Source: DATHBD01 sp035296325 (GTDB taxonomy: Bacteria > Actinomycetota > Actinomycetes > Mycobacteriales > Micromonosporaceae). Taken from it: a stretch of DNA of 64,000 bases. Location of the stretch: positions 21,597 to 85,596 of the forward strand of contig DATHBD010000068.1 of assembly GCA_035296325.1 (NCBI GenBank), in the 5' to 3' direction. Position 1 is the stretch's first letter. The number at the start of each line of letters is the position of its first letter. The position numbers and the translations under genes are program-made. The notes beneath the pieces were generated by a model. The model made no database searches and was not told the DNA's origin. It saw only the letters and a list, made by a program, of their open reading frames with translations. Of the stretch, positions 18,291 to 27,116 are shown piece by piece.

Positions 18291-19319
18291 ATGCCCAGCG
18301 GCGCACCTCCCTCCGGCCTCGAACTGAGTCGCGCGTACTACGCCGAGGTCGTCGGCCCTGTGCTGACCGCGCACCTCAGCGTGGTGCCGCACGCCGCCGC
18401 GCGGCTCGGGCCCGGCTCCGAGGTGCTCGGCTTCGACACCGATCGGTCCACCGACCACGACTGGGCGCCCCATCTGCAGATCTTCGTCGCGGACGACGAT
18501 GTCGCGGGCACGCTCGCGCCGGTGCTGGCGGAGCTGCTCCCGTCGCGGTTCCATGACGTACCGACCAAGGGCGCCGTCGTCGTGACCACGGTGTCGGGGT
18601 GGATGCGGGGCCGGCTCGGCTTCGACCCGCTGGACGGCGTGCGGGTTGCCGACTGGATGGCCACCCCGACGCAGCGGCTGGCGGAGGTGACCGCCGGCGC
18701 CGTCTTCGCCGACGCGTCGGGCTCGCTGGCCACGGCCCGGGAGCGGCTGGCCTGGTACCCGGACGACGTGTGGCGGGCTGTGCTGGCCGGACAGTTCGCC
18801 CGCGTCGGGCAGGAGGAGGGTTTCGTCGGGCGTTGCGGCGAGGTGGGTGACGAGTTGGGCAGCGCGGTGGTCGGCGCCCGGCTGGCCCGTGACCTGATCC
18901 GGCTCTGCCTGCTGCTGGCCCGCCGGTACCCGCCGTACAGCAAGTGGCTGGGCAGCGCATTCGCGCGGTTGCCGGACTCCGGCGGGATCGGCACGGCGCT
19001 GGGTGCCGCGCTGCGCGCGGTCGACTGGCCGGCCCGGGAAGCCGCGCTGTGCCTGGCCTACGAGGAGGTCGGCCGGCGCTGCAACGCGCTCGGGCTCGCC
19101 GAACCGGTCGACCCGGCTCCTCGACAGTTCCACGACCGCCCGTTCCGGGTGCTCGACGCCGGCCGGTTCGCCACCGCGTTGCGCGCCGCCGTCGCCGACC
19201 CCGCCATCCGGGACCTGCCGCCGGTCGGCGCGATCGACCAGTACGTCGACTCGACGGACGTGCTGACCAATCCGCAGCGCTTCCGGGCGGCCGCCTCGTG
19301 GACAACCGGATCACCGTGA
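18291..19319 (+). CDS. DUF4037 domain protein (nucleotidyltransferase-like)
   Basis: A 342-residue protein. The N-terminal part has GSEVLGFDTDRSTDHDWAPHLQIFV, an arrangement of aspartates like that in nucleotidyltransferase-fold proteins, and the rest matches DUF4037, including RYPPYSKWLGSAFARLP near residue 220. No function has been established; a nucleotidyl transfer or nucleotide-binding role is an inference. The ATG start was chosen because the open frame upstream runs into the antisense exonuclease gene. A CAGGCT box 6 nt upstream makes a leaderless start possible. Confidence 0.82.
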   Translation: MPSGAPPSGLELSRAYYAEVVGPVLTAHLSVVPHAAARLGPGSEVLGFDTDRSTDHDWAPHLQIFVADDDVAGTLAPVLAELLPSRFHDVPTKGAVVVTTVSGWMRGRLGFDPLDGVRVADWMATPTQRLAEVTAGAVFADASGSLATARERLAWYPDDVWRAVLAGQFARVGQEEGFVGRCGEVGDELGSAVVGARLARDLIRLCLLLARRYPPYSKWLGSAFARLPDSGGIGTALGAALRAVDWPAREAALCLAYEEVGRRCNALGLAEPVDPAPRQFHDRPFRVLDAGRFATALRAAVADPAIRDLPPVGAIDQYVDSTDVLTNPQRFRAAASWTTGSP

Positions 19320-19435
19320 GGCCCTGAACCGCCGCGGCGCCGAAGGCCACCATGGTGAAGGTGGAGCGCGGGGACTCCACGACGGCCCGAACGAGCGTTA
19401 GGCTCGAGATTCAGCCGAGCCGAGGTGGTGCTGCC

Positions 19436-20584
19436 GTGGTCGTGGATCGGGTCGGCCTTTCCGACGAGGCCGTGGCGCTGCTGGAGTTGACCGCCGAGAT
19501 CGCCGACCGCGAGCTGGCACCACGGGTCGTCGACTTCGAGGCTCGCGGCGAGTTCCCCCGGGAACTGCTCCGGGCCCTGGGGCGGGCCGGCCTGCTGGGC
19601 CTGCCCTATCCCGAGGAGTACGGCGGCGGCGGGCAGCCGTACGAGGTGTACCTGCAGGTGCTCGAGGAGCTGGCCGGTCGCTGGCTCGCCGTCGCGGAGG
19701 CGGTGTCGGTGCACACCCTCGCCTGCTACCCCCTGGCCACGTACGGCTCCGACGCGCAGCGCAAGCGCCTGCTCCCCGATCTGATCGGGGGCGACCTGCT
19801 CGGTGGGTACTGCCTGTCCGAGCCGCACGGCGGATCCGACGCCGCCGCGCTGACCACGCGGGCGGAGCGCACCGACGACACGTACACGGTGCACGGCACC
19901 AAGGCCTGGATCACCCACGCGCACAGTGCCGACTTCTTCACGGTGTTCTGCCGGACCGGCGGCCCGGGCCCGTCCGGCATCTCCAACCTGCTCATCGACG
20001 CGGACACGCCGGGGATCGAGCCGCAGCCCCGGGAGCGGACCATGGGGCTGCACTCGTCGCCGGTGGCACAGGTGGTGTTCGACGGCGCCCGGGTGCCGGC
20101 GGACCGGCTGGTCGGTGCGGAGGGCGCCGGTTTCCGGATCGCCATGAGCGCCCTGGACAGCGGTCGCCTCGGCATCGCGGCGTGCGCCGTGGGGCTGAGC
20201 CAGGCAGCGCTGGACACCGCGGTCGGGTACGCGCGAGAGCGGGAGCAGTTCGGCACCCCGATCATCGAGTTCCAGGGCATCGGCTTCCTGCTCGCCGACA
20301 TGGCGACGCAGGTCTCGGCGGCGCGTGCGCTCACCCTGGCGGCAGCGCGGCTGCGCGACGCCGGCCGCCCGTACGGCATCGAGGCGGCGAAGGCGAAGCT
20401 CTTCGCCACCGACGCCGCGATGCGGGTCACCACCGATGCGGTGCAGGTACTCGGCGGGTACGGCTACGTCAGCGACTATCCGGTGGAGCGGTACTTCCGG
20501 GAGGCGAAGGTACTGCAGATCGTGGAGGGGACGAACCAGATTCAGCGGATGGTGATTGCTCGGGCGCTGCACCGGTCCCGCTGA
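19436..20584 (+). CDS. Acyl-CoA dehydrogenase
   Basis: A 382-residue flavoprotein of normal family length that introduces a trans-2 double bond into an acyl-CoA. N-terminal helical region LPYPEEYGGGG, the signature YCLSEPHGGSDAA near residue 125, HGTKAWITHA, and the C-terminal AKLFATDAAMRVTTDAVQVLGGYGY-type region including YFREAKVLQIVEGTNQIQ; the Glu of IVEGTNQIQ is the likely catalytic base. GTG 19436 was chosen because CGAGGTGG lies about 8 nt upstream and a TAGGCT box at 19399-19404 would give a leader of about 24 nt. The last 116 bp overlap the convergent membrane-protein gene. Confidence 0.93.
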   Translation: MVVDRVGLSDEAVALLELTAEIADRELAPRVVDFEARGEFPRELLRALGRAGLLGLPYPEEYGGGGQPYEVYLQVLEELAGRWLAVAEAVSVHTLACYPLATYGSDAQRKRLLPDLIGGDLLGGYCLSEPHGGSDAAALTTRAERTDDTYTVHGTKAWITHAHSADFFTVFCRTGGPGPSGISNLLIDADTPGIEPQPRERTMGLHSSPVAQVVFDGARVPADRLVGAEGAGFRIAMSALDSGRLGIAACAVGLSQAALDTAVGYAREREQFGTPIIEFQGIGFLLADMATQVSAARALTLAAARLRDAGRPYGIEAAKAKLFATDAAMRVTTDAVQVLGGYGYVSDYPVERYFREAKVLQIVEGTNQIQRMVIARALHRSR

Positions 20585-21665
20585 CCGGGTCGGCCCCGCG
20601 CAGTGCCAGGGCGGCGGTCACCACGCCGAGCGTGGCCAGGTCCACGAGGACCGAGCCGGCGGCCAGGAACTGCTCGAGGTTGAACTCGAAGACGCGGGTG
20701 AACAGCAGGTTGACCAGCAAGGCCCGGTAGAACCACCGGTATGCCGCGGTGGCGTCGCGGGGTAACCGGACGATGCCGACCGTCACCAGGACCGTACACA
20801 CCACGGTGCTGGCCAGCCCGAGCAGCAGCGGCACCGCGCCGGGCGGTGGTCGGTGGGCGGCGGGATCGGCCAGGTAGGCCAGCACCGGCGGCAGGAACCG
20901 CCAGACCGCGTACCCGATCTGGGCGACCAGCACGACGGCGGTGAGAGCCGGCAGGCGGCCTGCCGTGCGTGGTGAACCGACGAAGCGCCGCAGCCGGTAC
21001 CGCAGCCGCCTGGTGCGGAGCAGCCGGATCGGATCGACGAGTTCGACCTGGTCGTCCGGCACGCTGCGGACCAGCGCGCGGGCCGCGTCGACGCCGGGCG
21101 CCCCGGCGGCCCGGCGCAGCTGGGCGTGGACCTCGGCGCGCCGTCGCGGGGTGAATCCGCCGGCCACGCCGGCGACGGTCTGGTCCACCGCGGCCGCGAG
21201 GTGCTCCGCCGGGTGGTGCGGATGACGCCGGTGCACCAGGTGCACGGTGAGCAGCAGCGACACCACGATCACGTACATCACCGCGGCGGCCGGCCGGTAG
21301 AAGTAGTCGTTGTCGTGGGTGACGAACTTGCCGATCTCGTCGATGAACAGGCCGATGCCGACGCCGGAAACCACCGCCGCGATCGGCCGGATCACCGGAC
21401 CGATGAAGGAGAGCAGCAGGACCAGCCCGGCCACCATGAGCAGGCCGCCCCACAGCACGTGGGCGATGTGCAGCGTTGCGCCACCGATCTGGGGGTACCC
21501 GGCGGCGGCCAGGAACGCCCGCACCAGCAGCACCGTGGCCACCGTCGCGACCAGCATGGCGACGAGGTGCGGGGCGGCGTGCGGGTCACGGGGCAGGCCG
21601 CGCACCAGCAGCCAGAGCGACAGCCGGTGGTGCCGGCTCGGGCGGTTCGCGTCCGGCATGGTCAT
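20469..21665 (-). CDS. Integral membrane protein of unknown function
   Basis: A 398-residue protein with about eight hydrophobic segments. Four lie at residues 33-150 (LVAMLVATVATVLLVRAFLAA, HVLWGGLLMVAGLVLLLSF, a segment with GVGIGLFIDEIGKFVT, VMYVIVVSLLLTVHLV), followed by a cytoplasmic region and further segments at about 235-340. The motif GLFIDEIGKFVTHDNDYFYRPAAA is distinctive and conserved-looking. I do not assign a function. The last 50 residues are Pro/Ser-rich and are encoded inside the 3' end of the acyl-CoA dehydrogenase gene. Confidence 0.8.
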   Translation of the reverse strand: MTMPDANRPSRHHRLSLWLLVRGLPRDPHAAPHLVAMLVATVATVLLVRAFLAAAGYPQIGGATLHIAHVLWGGLLMVAGLVLLLSFIGPVIRPIAAVVSGVGIGLFIDEIGKFVTHDNDYFYRPAAAVMYVIVVSLLLTVHLVHRRHPHHPAEHLAAAVDQTVAGVAGGFTPRRRAEVHAQLRRAAGAPGVDAARALVRSVPDDQVELVDPIRLLRTRRLRYRLRRFVGSPRTAGRLPALTAVVLVAQIGYAVWRFLPPVLAYLADPAAHRPPPGAVPLLLGLASTVVCTVLVTVGIVRLPRDATAAYRWFYRALLVNLLFTRVFEFNLEQFLAAGSVLVDLATLGVVTAALALRGADPVSGTGAAPEQSPSAESGSSPPRSAVPSPPGSTAPPDSR

Positions 21666-21743
21666 GCCCTCAGGAGATCACATCGACGCGGGCCCATCAT
21701 CCCGTCCGGCATCCCCGCTCCATCGATCATCTAGGGTGGGGCG

Positions 21744-22187
21744 GTGGAGGACACCGATCGCGCCATCGTGGCCGCCCTTGCCGAGGATGGTCGGCTGTCA
21801 TACACCGACCTGGCCGAGCGGGTCGGGCTGTCGGTGTCCGCGGTGCACCAGCGGGTTCGCCGGCTGGAGCAGCGCGGTGTGATCAAGGGGTACGTCGCCC
21901 GGGTGGACTACGACGCGATCGGGCTGCCGCTGACCGCCTTCGTCGCGATCCGCCCGATCGATCCGTCGCAGCCCGACGACGCACCGGACCGCCTCACCGT
22001 GCTCCCGGAGATCGAGGCCTGCTACTCGGTGGCGGGGGAGGATTTCTACCTGCTGCTGGTGCGGGTGGCCAACCCGGCCGGCCTGGAGCGGCTGCTCCAG
22101 GAGATCCGCACCTGCGCCAACGTGATCACCCGGACCACGGTGGTGCTCTCCACGCCGTACGAGTCGAGGGTGCCCCGGATCACCTGA
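21744..22187 (+). CDS. Lrp/AsnC family transcriptional regulator
   Basis: A 147-residue regulator with an N-terminal AsnC-type winged helix (MEDTDRAIVAALAEDG, SYTDLAERVGLSVSAVHQRV, recognition helix near residues 31-45) and a C-terminal RAM domain (AFVAIRPI, VAGEDFYLLLVRV). Such proteins bind amino acids and form octamers on DNA. TAGGGT at 21732-21737 ends 6 nt before the GTG, indicating a leaderless mRNA. It overlaps the convergent phosphatase gene by 8 bp. Its target genes are unknown; the lysine-catabolic cluster 8 kb away is not an obvious target. Confidence 0.92.
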   Translation: MEDTDRAIVAALAEDGRLSYTDLAERVGLSVSAVHQRVRRLEQRGVIKGYVARVDYDAIGLPLTAFVAIRPIDPSQPDDAPDRLTVLPEIEACYSVAGEDFYLLLVRVANPAGLERLLQEIRTCANVITRTTVVLSTPYESRVPRIT

Positions 22188-22752
22188 CCGGGCGGTTCCA
22201 CTCCAGGATCACCTGCCGGTCGTGCTCGTGGCCGAGGGTGCTGGTCGTGCCGGTGTCGAGCCGCAGCCGGCCACCGAGGGCGGGGGGCGCGCCGATCCAC
22301 CGGGCCCCGGCGACCCGCAACGCGTGGCCGTGTGCCACCAGGGCCACGTCGCCGTCGGCGAGCAGGGGCCGGGCCCGCGCCAGTACCCGGTCCAGCCGCG
22401 CCGCTACCTGCTCCGGCTGCTCGCCGCCCGGGCAGCCGTCGGACCAGAGGTCCCAGTCCGGGCGCCGGGTTCGGATGTCGGCCGTGGTGATGCCCTCGTA
22501 CTCGCCGTAGTCCCACTCGACCAGGTCTTCATCGACCGCCGATACGGTCAGCCCGGCGAGGTCGGCGGTGCGCCGGGCCCGGCGGCGCGGGCTGCACAGC
22601 ACCGCGGCGAAGGACCGCGCGGCCAGGCGTGACGCCAGGCCCCGGGCCTCGGTCTCACCGTGGGCGGTCAGGTCGAGATCGGTGTAGGACGTGTGCCGAC
22701 GTGTGGCGCTCCACTCGGTCTGCCCGTGTCGCACCAGCGTGAGGACTCCCAT
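22180..22752 (-). CDS. Histidine phosphatase family protein
   Basis: The 190-residue protein has the phosphohistidine signature LVRHGQTEWS at residues 6-15, the second Arg in SPRRRARRTA, Glu in EWDYGEYEG and the second His in VALVAHGHALRVAG, so all core catalytic residues are present. Its length and motifs fit the cofactor-independent phosphoglycerate-mutase-like phosphatases. The substrate is unknown; glucosyl-3-phosphoglycerate phosphatase is one known role of close actinobacterial relatives. A CAGAAT box 6 nt upstream of the ATG suggests a leaderless start. Confidence 0.92.
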   Translation of the reverse strand: MGVLTLVRHGQTEWSATRRHTSYTDLDLTAHGETEARGLASRLAARSFAAVLCSPRRRARRTADLAGLTVSAVDEDLVEWDYGEYEGITTADIRTRRPDWDLWSDGCPGGEQPEQVAARLDRVLARARPLLADGDVALVAHGHALRVAGARWIGAPPALGGRLRLDTGTTSTLGHEHDRQVILEWNRPVR

Positions 22753-22840
22753 GGCCCCATTCTGGCCCGGTCGTGGGCGCGGCCCCGCGGAGGCCTCTGC
22801 GCCGTCGGCAGACAGTAAACTAGCTTCCTAGGATGCCTTA

Positions 22841-22887
22841 GCAGGCGTGGCTACCGCCACGCTGCACAAATCCGCTCCAAGGAGCGG
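22841..22887 (-). terminator. Two hairpins downstream of corA
   Basis: GCGTGGC-TACC-GCCACGC (22845-22862) can be extended by GCA/TGC, and CCGCTCC-AA-GGAGCGG (22872-22887) is a second perfect stem. Both lie just beyond the corA stop on the minus strand, where they could terminate transcription. A long T-tract is missing. Confidence 0.45.
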
Positions 22888-22908
22888 CGGCTTTCCCGGG
22901 GGAGTGGG

Positions 22909-24042
22909 CTACAACCAGCCCGAGCGGCGGAAGAGGCGGTACAGGGTCAGGAAGGCCAGGCCCATCAACCCCAGCGCGTACGGGTAGCCGTAGGTCCAGT
23001 GCAGTTCCGGCATGGCGTCGAAGTTCATGCCGTAGATGCCGGCGATGGCGGTCTGCGCAGCGGCGATGGCCGCCCAGGATGCGATCTTCCGCATGTCGTT
23101 GTTCTGCTCCACCGTGACCTGCGCCAGCCTGGCCTGCAGGATCGAGTTGAGCAGGTCGTCGAGTGCGGCCACCCGGTCGACTGCGCGGGCCAGCTGCCCG
23201 GATGCGTCGGCGAAGTAGCGGTGCAGGCCGGTGGGGAGGTCGCCGCGGTGCTGCGCGAGGAGCGCCTGCAGCGGCGCCTGGAGCGGAAAGACCGCACGTT
23301 TGAACTCCACCAGCTCGCGTTTGAGCTGGTACACCTGCTGCACGTCAGTGCCGCCGTCGCGCGCGAAGGCCGTCTCCTCAAGCTTCTCGAGGTCCTTCTC
23401 CACGTGCCCGGCGACGTCGTGGTAGAGGCCCACCATCCGGGCGCAGACCGCGTGCGCCACCGCCCAGGGGCCCTGCGCGAGCACGGAGCGCCGCTGTTCC
23501 AGGTCGGCCCGCACGGCTCCCAGTGCGCCCGCCGGGCCGTGCCGCACGGTGATGACGAAGTCGCGGCCCACCAGGACCATCACGTCGCCGGTGTCGACCA
23601 CCTCGGAGCTGGCGGTGAGTTCGGGGTGTTCCACGTAGCGGGCGGTACGCAGTACGAGCAGCGTCACGTCACCGTGCTTCTCCACCGCGGGACGGTGACC
23701 GTCGCTCAGGGTCTGCTCGACGGTTAGTTCGTGCAGGCTGAACGTCCGGGCCACCGACGCCATCAGCGCGGCGTCGGGCTGGTGCAGCCCGAGCCACACG
23801 AAGGCGTGCCGCCGCCCACGGGCCCGGGCGAACGCGTCGGTGTGGTGCACCTGACCGGCCTGGCGCTGTCCGTTGACGTATACCGCGCAGTCGACCACGG
23901 CGTCGTGGCGCAGGATTTCGGCCGGCACCGGCTCCGCCTGCGGTATGACCGTGTCCAGGAGCCGTCGCCAGGCCGTGGTCAGCAGCCCGGTGGCCATGGA
24001 TGCCGGCATGGCCGACCGTTCCCGCTGTCGCTGTTCGGGCAT
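22909..24042 (-). CDS. corA: CorA-type magnesium/cobalt transporter
   Basis: A 377-residue protein. The N-terminal cytoplasmic domain (about residues 20-310) is helical and charged. It is followed by two C-terminal membrane helices joined by the YGMNF selectivity motif (GMN at residues 338-340) and the end helix PYALGLMGLAFLTLYRLF. CorA pentamers import Mg2+ or Co2+. ATG 24042 was chosen because AGGAG lies 5 nt upstream; the open frame reaches further back but without a site. Hydrophilic residues after the last membrane helix (RRSGWL) are typical of the family. Confidence 0.95.
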   Translation of the reverse strand: MPEQRQRERSAMPASMATGLLTTAWRRLLDTVIPQAEPVPAEILRHDAVVDCAVYVNGQRQAGQVHHTDAFARARGRRHAFVWLGLHQPDAALMASVARTFSLHELTVEQTLSDGHRPAVEKHGDVTLLVLRTARYVEHPELTASSEVVDTGDVMVLVGRDFVITVRHGPAGALGAVRADLEQRRSVLAQGPWAVAHAVCARMVGLYHDVAGHVEKDLEKLEETAFARDGGTDVQQVYQLKRELVEFKRAVFPLQAPLQALLAQHRGDLPTGLHRYFADASGQLARAVDRVAALDDLLNSILQARLAQVTVEQNNDMRKIASWAAIAAAQTAIAGIYGMNFDAMPELHWTYGYPYALGLMGLAFLTLYRLFRRSGWL

Positions 24043-24229
24043 CACCGCTCCTGGTTGCCGCTGGTTGTTGTTCCCGTGCACGGTAGGACGCCGCCGTCCC
24101 GGCGTATCCGGCGCGTCCACCGGGGACACGTGGCGCGACACCGTGCGGTACGCCATGGTGAACGACGACCGGCCGGCGGTGATGCGCCGGCCGGGTGGCC
24201 CGCCGCCGGAATGATCAGAGGGGGTGCCG

Positions 24230-25648
24230 GTGGACCTGTCGGAGTACGCCAGCCTGGACGCGGTCGGCCTGCGGCAGTTGATCGAGTCGGGTCAGGTGAC
24301 TGCGGCCGAGGTCGCCGACGTGGCCCGTGATGCGCTCGACCTGGCTCACGCCGAGCTCAATGCGCTGACGTTGCCGCTGTTCTCGCCAGCGCTCGATGCT
24401 GAGCCGGGCGGGCCGCTGGCGGGCGTGCCGTTCGTGATCAAGGACAGTGGGCCGTTCGCCCGCGGGGTGCCCTTCGCGCTCGGCAGTCGCAGCGTGCGCG
24501 GGGCGGTGGCGATGGTGGACCACGAACTGATGGCCCGGTTCCGGGCCGCCGGGCTGGTGACGCTCGGCCAGACGACCGCGCCGGAACTTGGGCTCAGCTT
24601 CGCGACCGAGTCGGCCCGGTACGGGGTCACCCGCAACCCCTGGGCGCCCGACCGGGGGGTGGGCGGGTCGAGTGGGGGGTCGGCGGCGCTGGTGGCCGCC
24701 GGTGCGGTGCCCCTTGCCCACGGCAATGACGGGGGCGGGTCGGTGCGCGTACCGGCGTCGTGCTGCGGGCTGGTCGGGCTGAAGCCGAGCCGCGGCCGCA
24801 CGCCGAGCGGGCCGAACTTCGGCGAGGTGGGTTTTGGGCTGATCGTCGAGTTCGGCCTCGCCCGGACCGTCCGCGACGCGGCGCTGCTGCTGGATGCGGT
24901 GGCCGCGCCGATGTTGGGCGAGAAGTACGTGGCGCCCGCGCCGGCGCGGGCGTACCCGGCGGAGGTCGGTGCCGACCCGGGGCGGCTGCGGGTCGCGGTG
25001 ACCACGCAGGCCTGGTCCGGGACGCCGGTCGATCCCCAGGTCGCCGCGGTCACCGTCACCGTCGGCAAGGCGCTGGAGTGGCTCGGGCACGCGGTGACCG
25101 AGGCGAGCCCCGAGGTGGATCCGGAGGCGGTGATCGAGGCGGCGATGTTGGCGGCGATAGCCACCGGTGCCGCGATGCTGGCCGGACCGCGCCGGCCGGA
25201 TCCGTTCCTGCTGGAGGCGGTGTCCCGGCGGGTGATCGCGGAGACCGAGGCGGCGACGGCACTTGACGTCATGGCCGGCATCGATGCGCAGCACCGGGTG
25301 ACCCGCCCGATCGGGCGGTTCTTCGCCCGCCACGATCTGCTCCTCACGCCGACGCTCGGGCAGCTCCCGGCGGCGCACGGCACGTTGGACTACGACAACC
25401 CCGAGCACACCGTGCGGTCGTGGCTGCGGCGGCTGTTCGAGTACGGGCCGTTCACCGCGCCGTTCAACGTCTCCGGGCACCCGGCGATCAGCCTGCCGCT
25501 CGGGCTGAGCCGGGACGGGTTGCCGATCGGCGTGCAGTTGGTCGCGGCGCAGGGCCGCGAGGATCTGCTGCTGCGGGTGGCGGCCCAGTTGGAGGAGGCG
25601 GTGCCGTGGCGGGACCGGGAGCCGGCGATCTTCGTCGGCCGGTACTGA
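24230..25648 (+). CDS. Amidase signature family protein
   Basis: The 472-residue hydrolase has a complete amidase triad: Lys-71 in PFVIKD, Ser-147 in the GGSSGGSAA motif and Ser-171 in HGNDGGGSVR. In this last motif the usual T of GTD is Asn, a minor departure. The C-terminus contains NVSGHPAISLPLG and an RxG-type end. It hydrolyses an amide, possibly of a carboxamide metabolite, but the substrate is unknown. GTG 24230 was preferred to GTG 24224 because the AGAGGGGG site is then 5-7 nt away. It is separated from AsnA/GatCAB-type genes, so it is probably not GatA. Confidence 0.9.
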   Translation: MDLSEYASLDAVGLRQLIESGQVTAAEVADVARDALDLAHAELNALTLPLFSPALDAEPGGPLAGVPFVIKDSGPFARGVPFALGSRSVRGAVAMVDHELMARFRAAGLVTLGQTTAPELGLSFATESARYGVTRNPWAPDRGVGGSSGGSAALVAAGAVPLAHGNDGGGSVRVPASCCGLVGLKPSRGRTPSGPNFGEVGFGLIVEFGLARTVRDAALLLDAVAAPMLGEKYVAPAPARAYPAEVGADPGRLRVAVTTQAWSGTPVDPQVAAVTVTVGKALEWLGHAVTEASPEVDPEAVIEAAMLAAIATGAAMLAGPRRPDPFLLEAVSRRVIAETEAATALDVMAGIDAQHRVTRPIGRFFARHDLLLTPTLGQLPAAHGTLDYDNPEHTVRSWLRRLFEYGPFTAPFNVSGHPAISLPLGLSRDGLPIGVQLVAAQGREDLLLRVAAQLEEAVPWRDREPAIFVGRY

Positions 25649-25756
25649 GCGGCGCTCTGTTACGACCTGGTTACCCGGCTGCGAACCGGCGGTGGCACGG
25701 CGGATCCACGCTGGGGGGGTCATGTCCCTGACGACCAGTGGATCGAGGAGAGCGCA

Positions 25757-26338
25757 ATGGGGATCAACAGAGTTCTGGGAGCGGTCGCGGTCGCCCTGTG
25801 CGGCGTACTGACCGCCGGCGTCGCCGTCGCCGGCCCGGCGGTGGGTGGCACGCGTACCGCCGCGGCGGCACCGTACTGCGGCCTCACCTGGGGTAGCGCG
25901 GAGAAGGCGGTGGACGCGTTCGGCAGCGGGCCGCTAATCGCCACCCGTACCGGGCAGCACGCCTGCTTCGACCGGGTGGTGTTCGAGTTTGACGGGCCGG
26001 CGACCGGCTACCGGGTGTTCTACGGCGAGGTGTACACCGGCGGCGAGGGCATGGCGATGTCGCCGTACACGGCCGGTGGCGCTCTGCTGCATGTCGAGCT
26101 ACTGAACCCGGCGTACGCCGAGTCGGGCGCGACCTATCCGCACCGGCTGGGCGACCACGTCGCAAACGTGGTGCGGTACCAGACGCTGCGCGATGTCGTC
26201 TACGCCGGCAGTTACGAGGGCTACTCCACGTTCGCGGTCGGTGTCCGGGCCCGCCTGCCGTTCCAGGTGAGTGTGCTTGCCGGGCCGGGTACGCACTCCC
26301 GGATCGTCGTCGACGTGGCCCATGCCTGGCAGGCGTGA
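25757..26338 (+). CDS. Secreted AMIN-like domain protein
   Basis: A 193-residue exported protein. The signal peptide covers residues 1-37 (RVLGAVAVALCGVLTAGVAVA, cleavage near AAAAP). The mature part has PYCGLTWGSAEKAV, GQHACFDRVVFEFDGPATGYRVFYG and a C-terminal SRIVVDVAHAW, matching the AMIN-like domain family found beside two-component systems in actinobacteria. Two cysteines (about residues 41 and 71) could form a disulfide. The ATG follows GAGGAGAG. The gene lies 98 bp before a response regulator and could belong to the same sensory unit, but the promoters differ. Confidence 0.8.
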   Translation: MGINRVLGAVAVALCGVLTAGVAVAGPAVGGTRTAAAAPYCGLTWGSAEKAVDAFGSGPLIATRTGQHACFDRVVFEFDGPATGYRVFYGEVYTGGEGMAMSPYTAGGALLHVELLNPAYAESGATYPHRLGDHVANVVRYQTLRDVVYAGSYEGYSTFAVGVRARLPFQVSVLAGPGTHSRIVVDVAHAWQA

Positions 26339-26382
26339 GCGGGTAGCCGTCGCACCAGCACCACGGTGGCCCGGCGCCGCGG

Positions 26383-26418
26383 GCCGCTGTGGCGTTGCCG
26401 GCCGCTGTGGCGTTGCGG
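26383..26418 (+). repeat. 18-bp direct repeat upstream of the response regulator
   Basis: Two consecutive 18-bp units share the 16-base core GCCGCTGTGGCGTTGC (26383-26398 and 26401-26416). They lie immediately before a TACCCT -10 box at 26422-26427 and overlap the expected -35 position, which is typical for an activator or autoregulatory binding site. This is inference; slippage is the simplest alternative. Confidence 0.55.
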
Positions 26419-26435
26419 GGCTACCCTGGCGGGCG

Positions 26436-27116
26436 ATGGAGGGCAGGCTGCTCGTCGTTGAGGACGATGCCTCGATTCGCGAGGTCACCGCCCTCGCATT
26501 GGCACGGGCCGGCTTCCGGGTCAGCACGGCGGTCGACGGACGTGAGGCGTTGGCGGTCTGGCGCTCCGCCGATCTGGACCTGGTCGTGCTGGACGTGATG
26601 CTGCCCGGCCTGGACGGCCTTGAGGTGTGCCGCGAGATCCGCCGGTCCAGTCAGGTGCCGATCCTCATGCTGACCGCGCGAACCGACACGATCGACGTCG
26701 TGGTGGGGCTGGAGTGCGGGGCCGACGACTACGTCAAGAAGCCGTTCGACGTCGTGGAGCTGACCGCGCGGGTGCGGGCGCTGTTGCGGCGCCGGTCGGC
26801 GCCGGCACCGCAGTCGGCCATCGCCGTGGGGGCGTTGGAGGTCGACCCGGTTCGGTTTCTCGCCCGCAAGGACGGGCGCGAGCTGGTCCTGACGGCGACG
26901 GAGTTCCGTCTGCTCCTGGAGCTGGCTCGTCGCCCGGGGCAGGTGTTCACCCGGGACGTGCTGCTCGATCGGGTCTGGAGTTATCCGTTCCTCGGTGACT
27001 CGCGCCTGGTGGACGTGGCAATCCAGCGGTTGCGGGCGAAGGTCGAGGACGATCCGGCCCAGCCGAGGTTGATCCAGACCGTGCGCGGTGTCGGGTACCG
27101 CCTCGCGGAGCCGTGA
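26436..27116 (+). CDS. OmpR/PhoB-type response regulator
   Basis: A 226-residue response regulator. The receiver domain has Asp-10/Asp-11, the phosphoacceptor Asp-53 in VVLDVMLPG, Thr in LTARTD and Lys in DDYVKKPF. The C-terminal winged helix (VLTATEFRLLLELARRPGQV, RLVDVAIQRLRAKVEDDP, TVRGVGYRL) is OmpR type. TACCCT at 26422-26427 lies 8 nt before the ATG, with no ribosome binding site, so the transcript may be leaderless. The stop overlaps the kinase start by 4 bp (GTGA). The 18-bp direct repeat just upstream could be its own binding site. Confidence 0.95.
   Translation: MEGRLLVVEDDASIREVTALALARAGFRVSTAVDGREALAVWRSADLDLVVLDVMLPGLDGLEVCREIRRSSQVPILMLTARTDTIDVVVGLECGADDYVKKPFDVVELTARVRALLRRRSAPAPQSAIAVGALEVDPVRFLARKDGRELVLTATEFRLLLELARRPGQVFTRDVLLDRVWSYPFLGDSRLVDVAIQRLRAKVEDDPAQPRLIQTVRGVGYRLAEP

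Noticed and set aside
24230..25648. GatA subunit of the tRNA amidotransferase
   Set aside because: The amidase triad is present, but no gatB or gatC is adjacent and motifs of GatA outside the amidase core were not seen.
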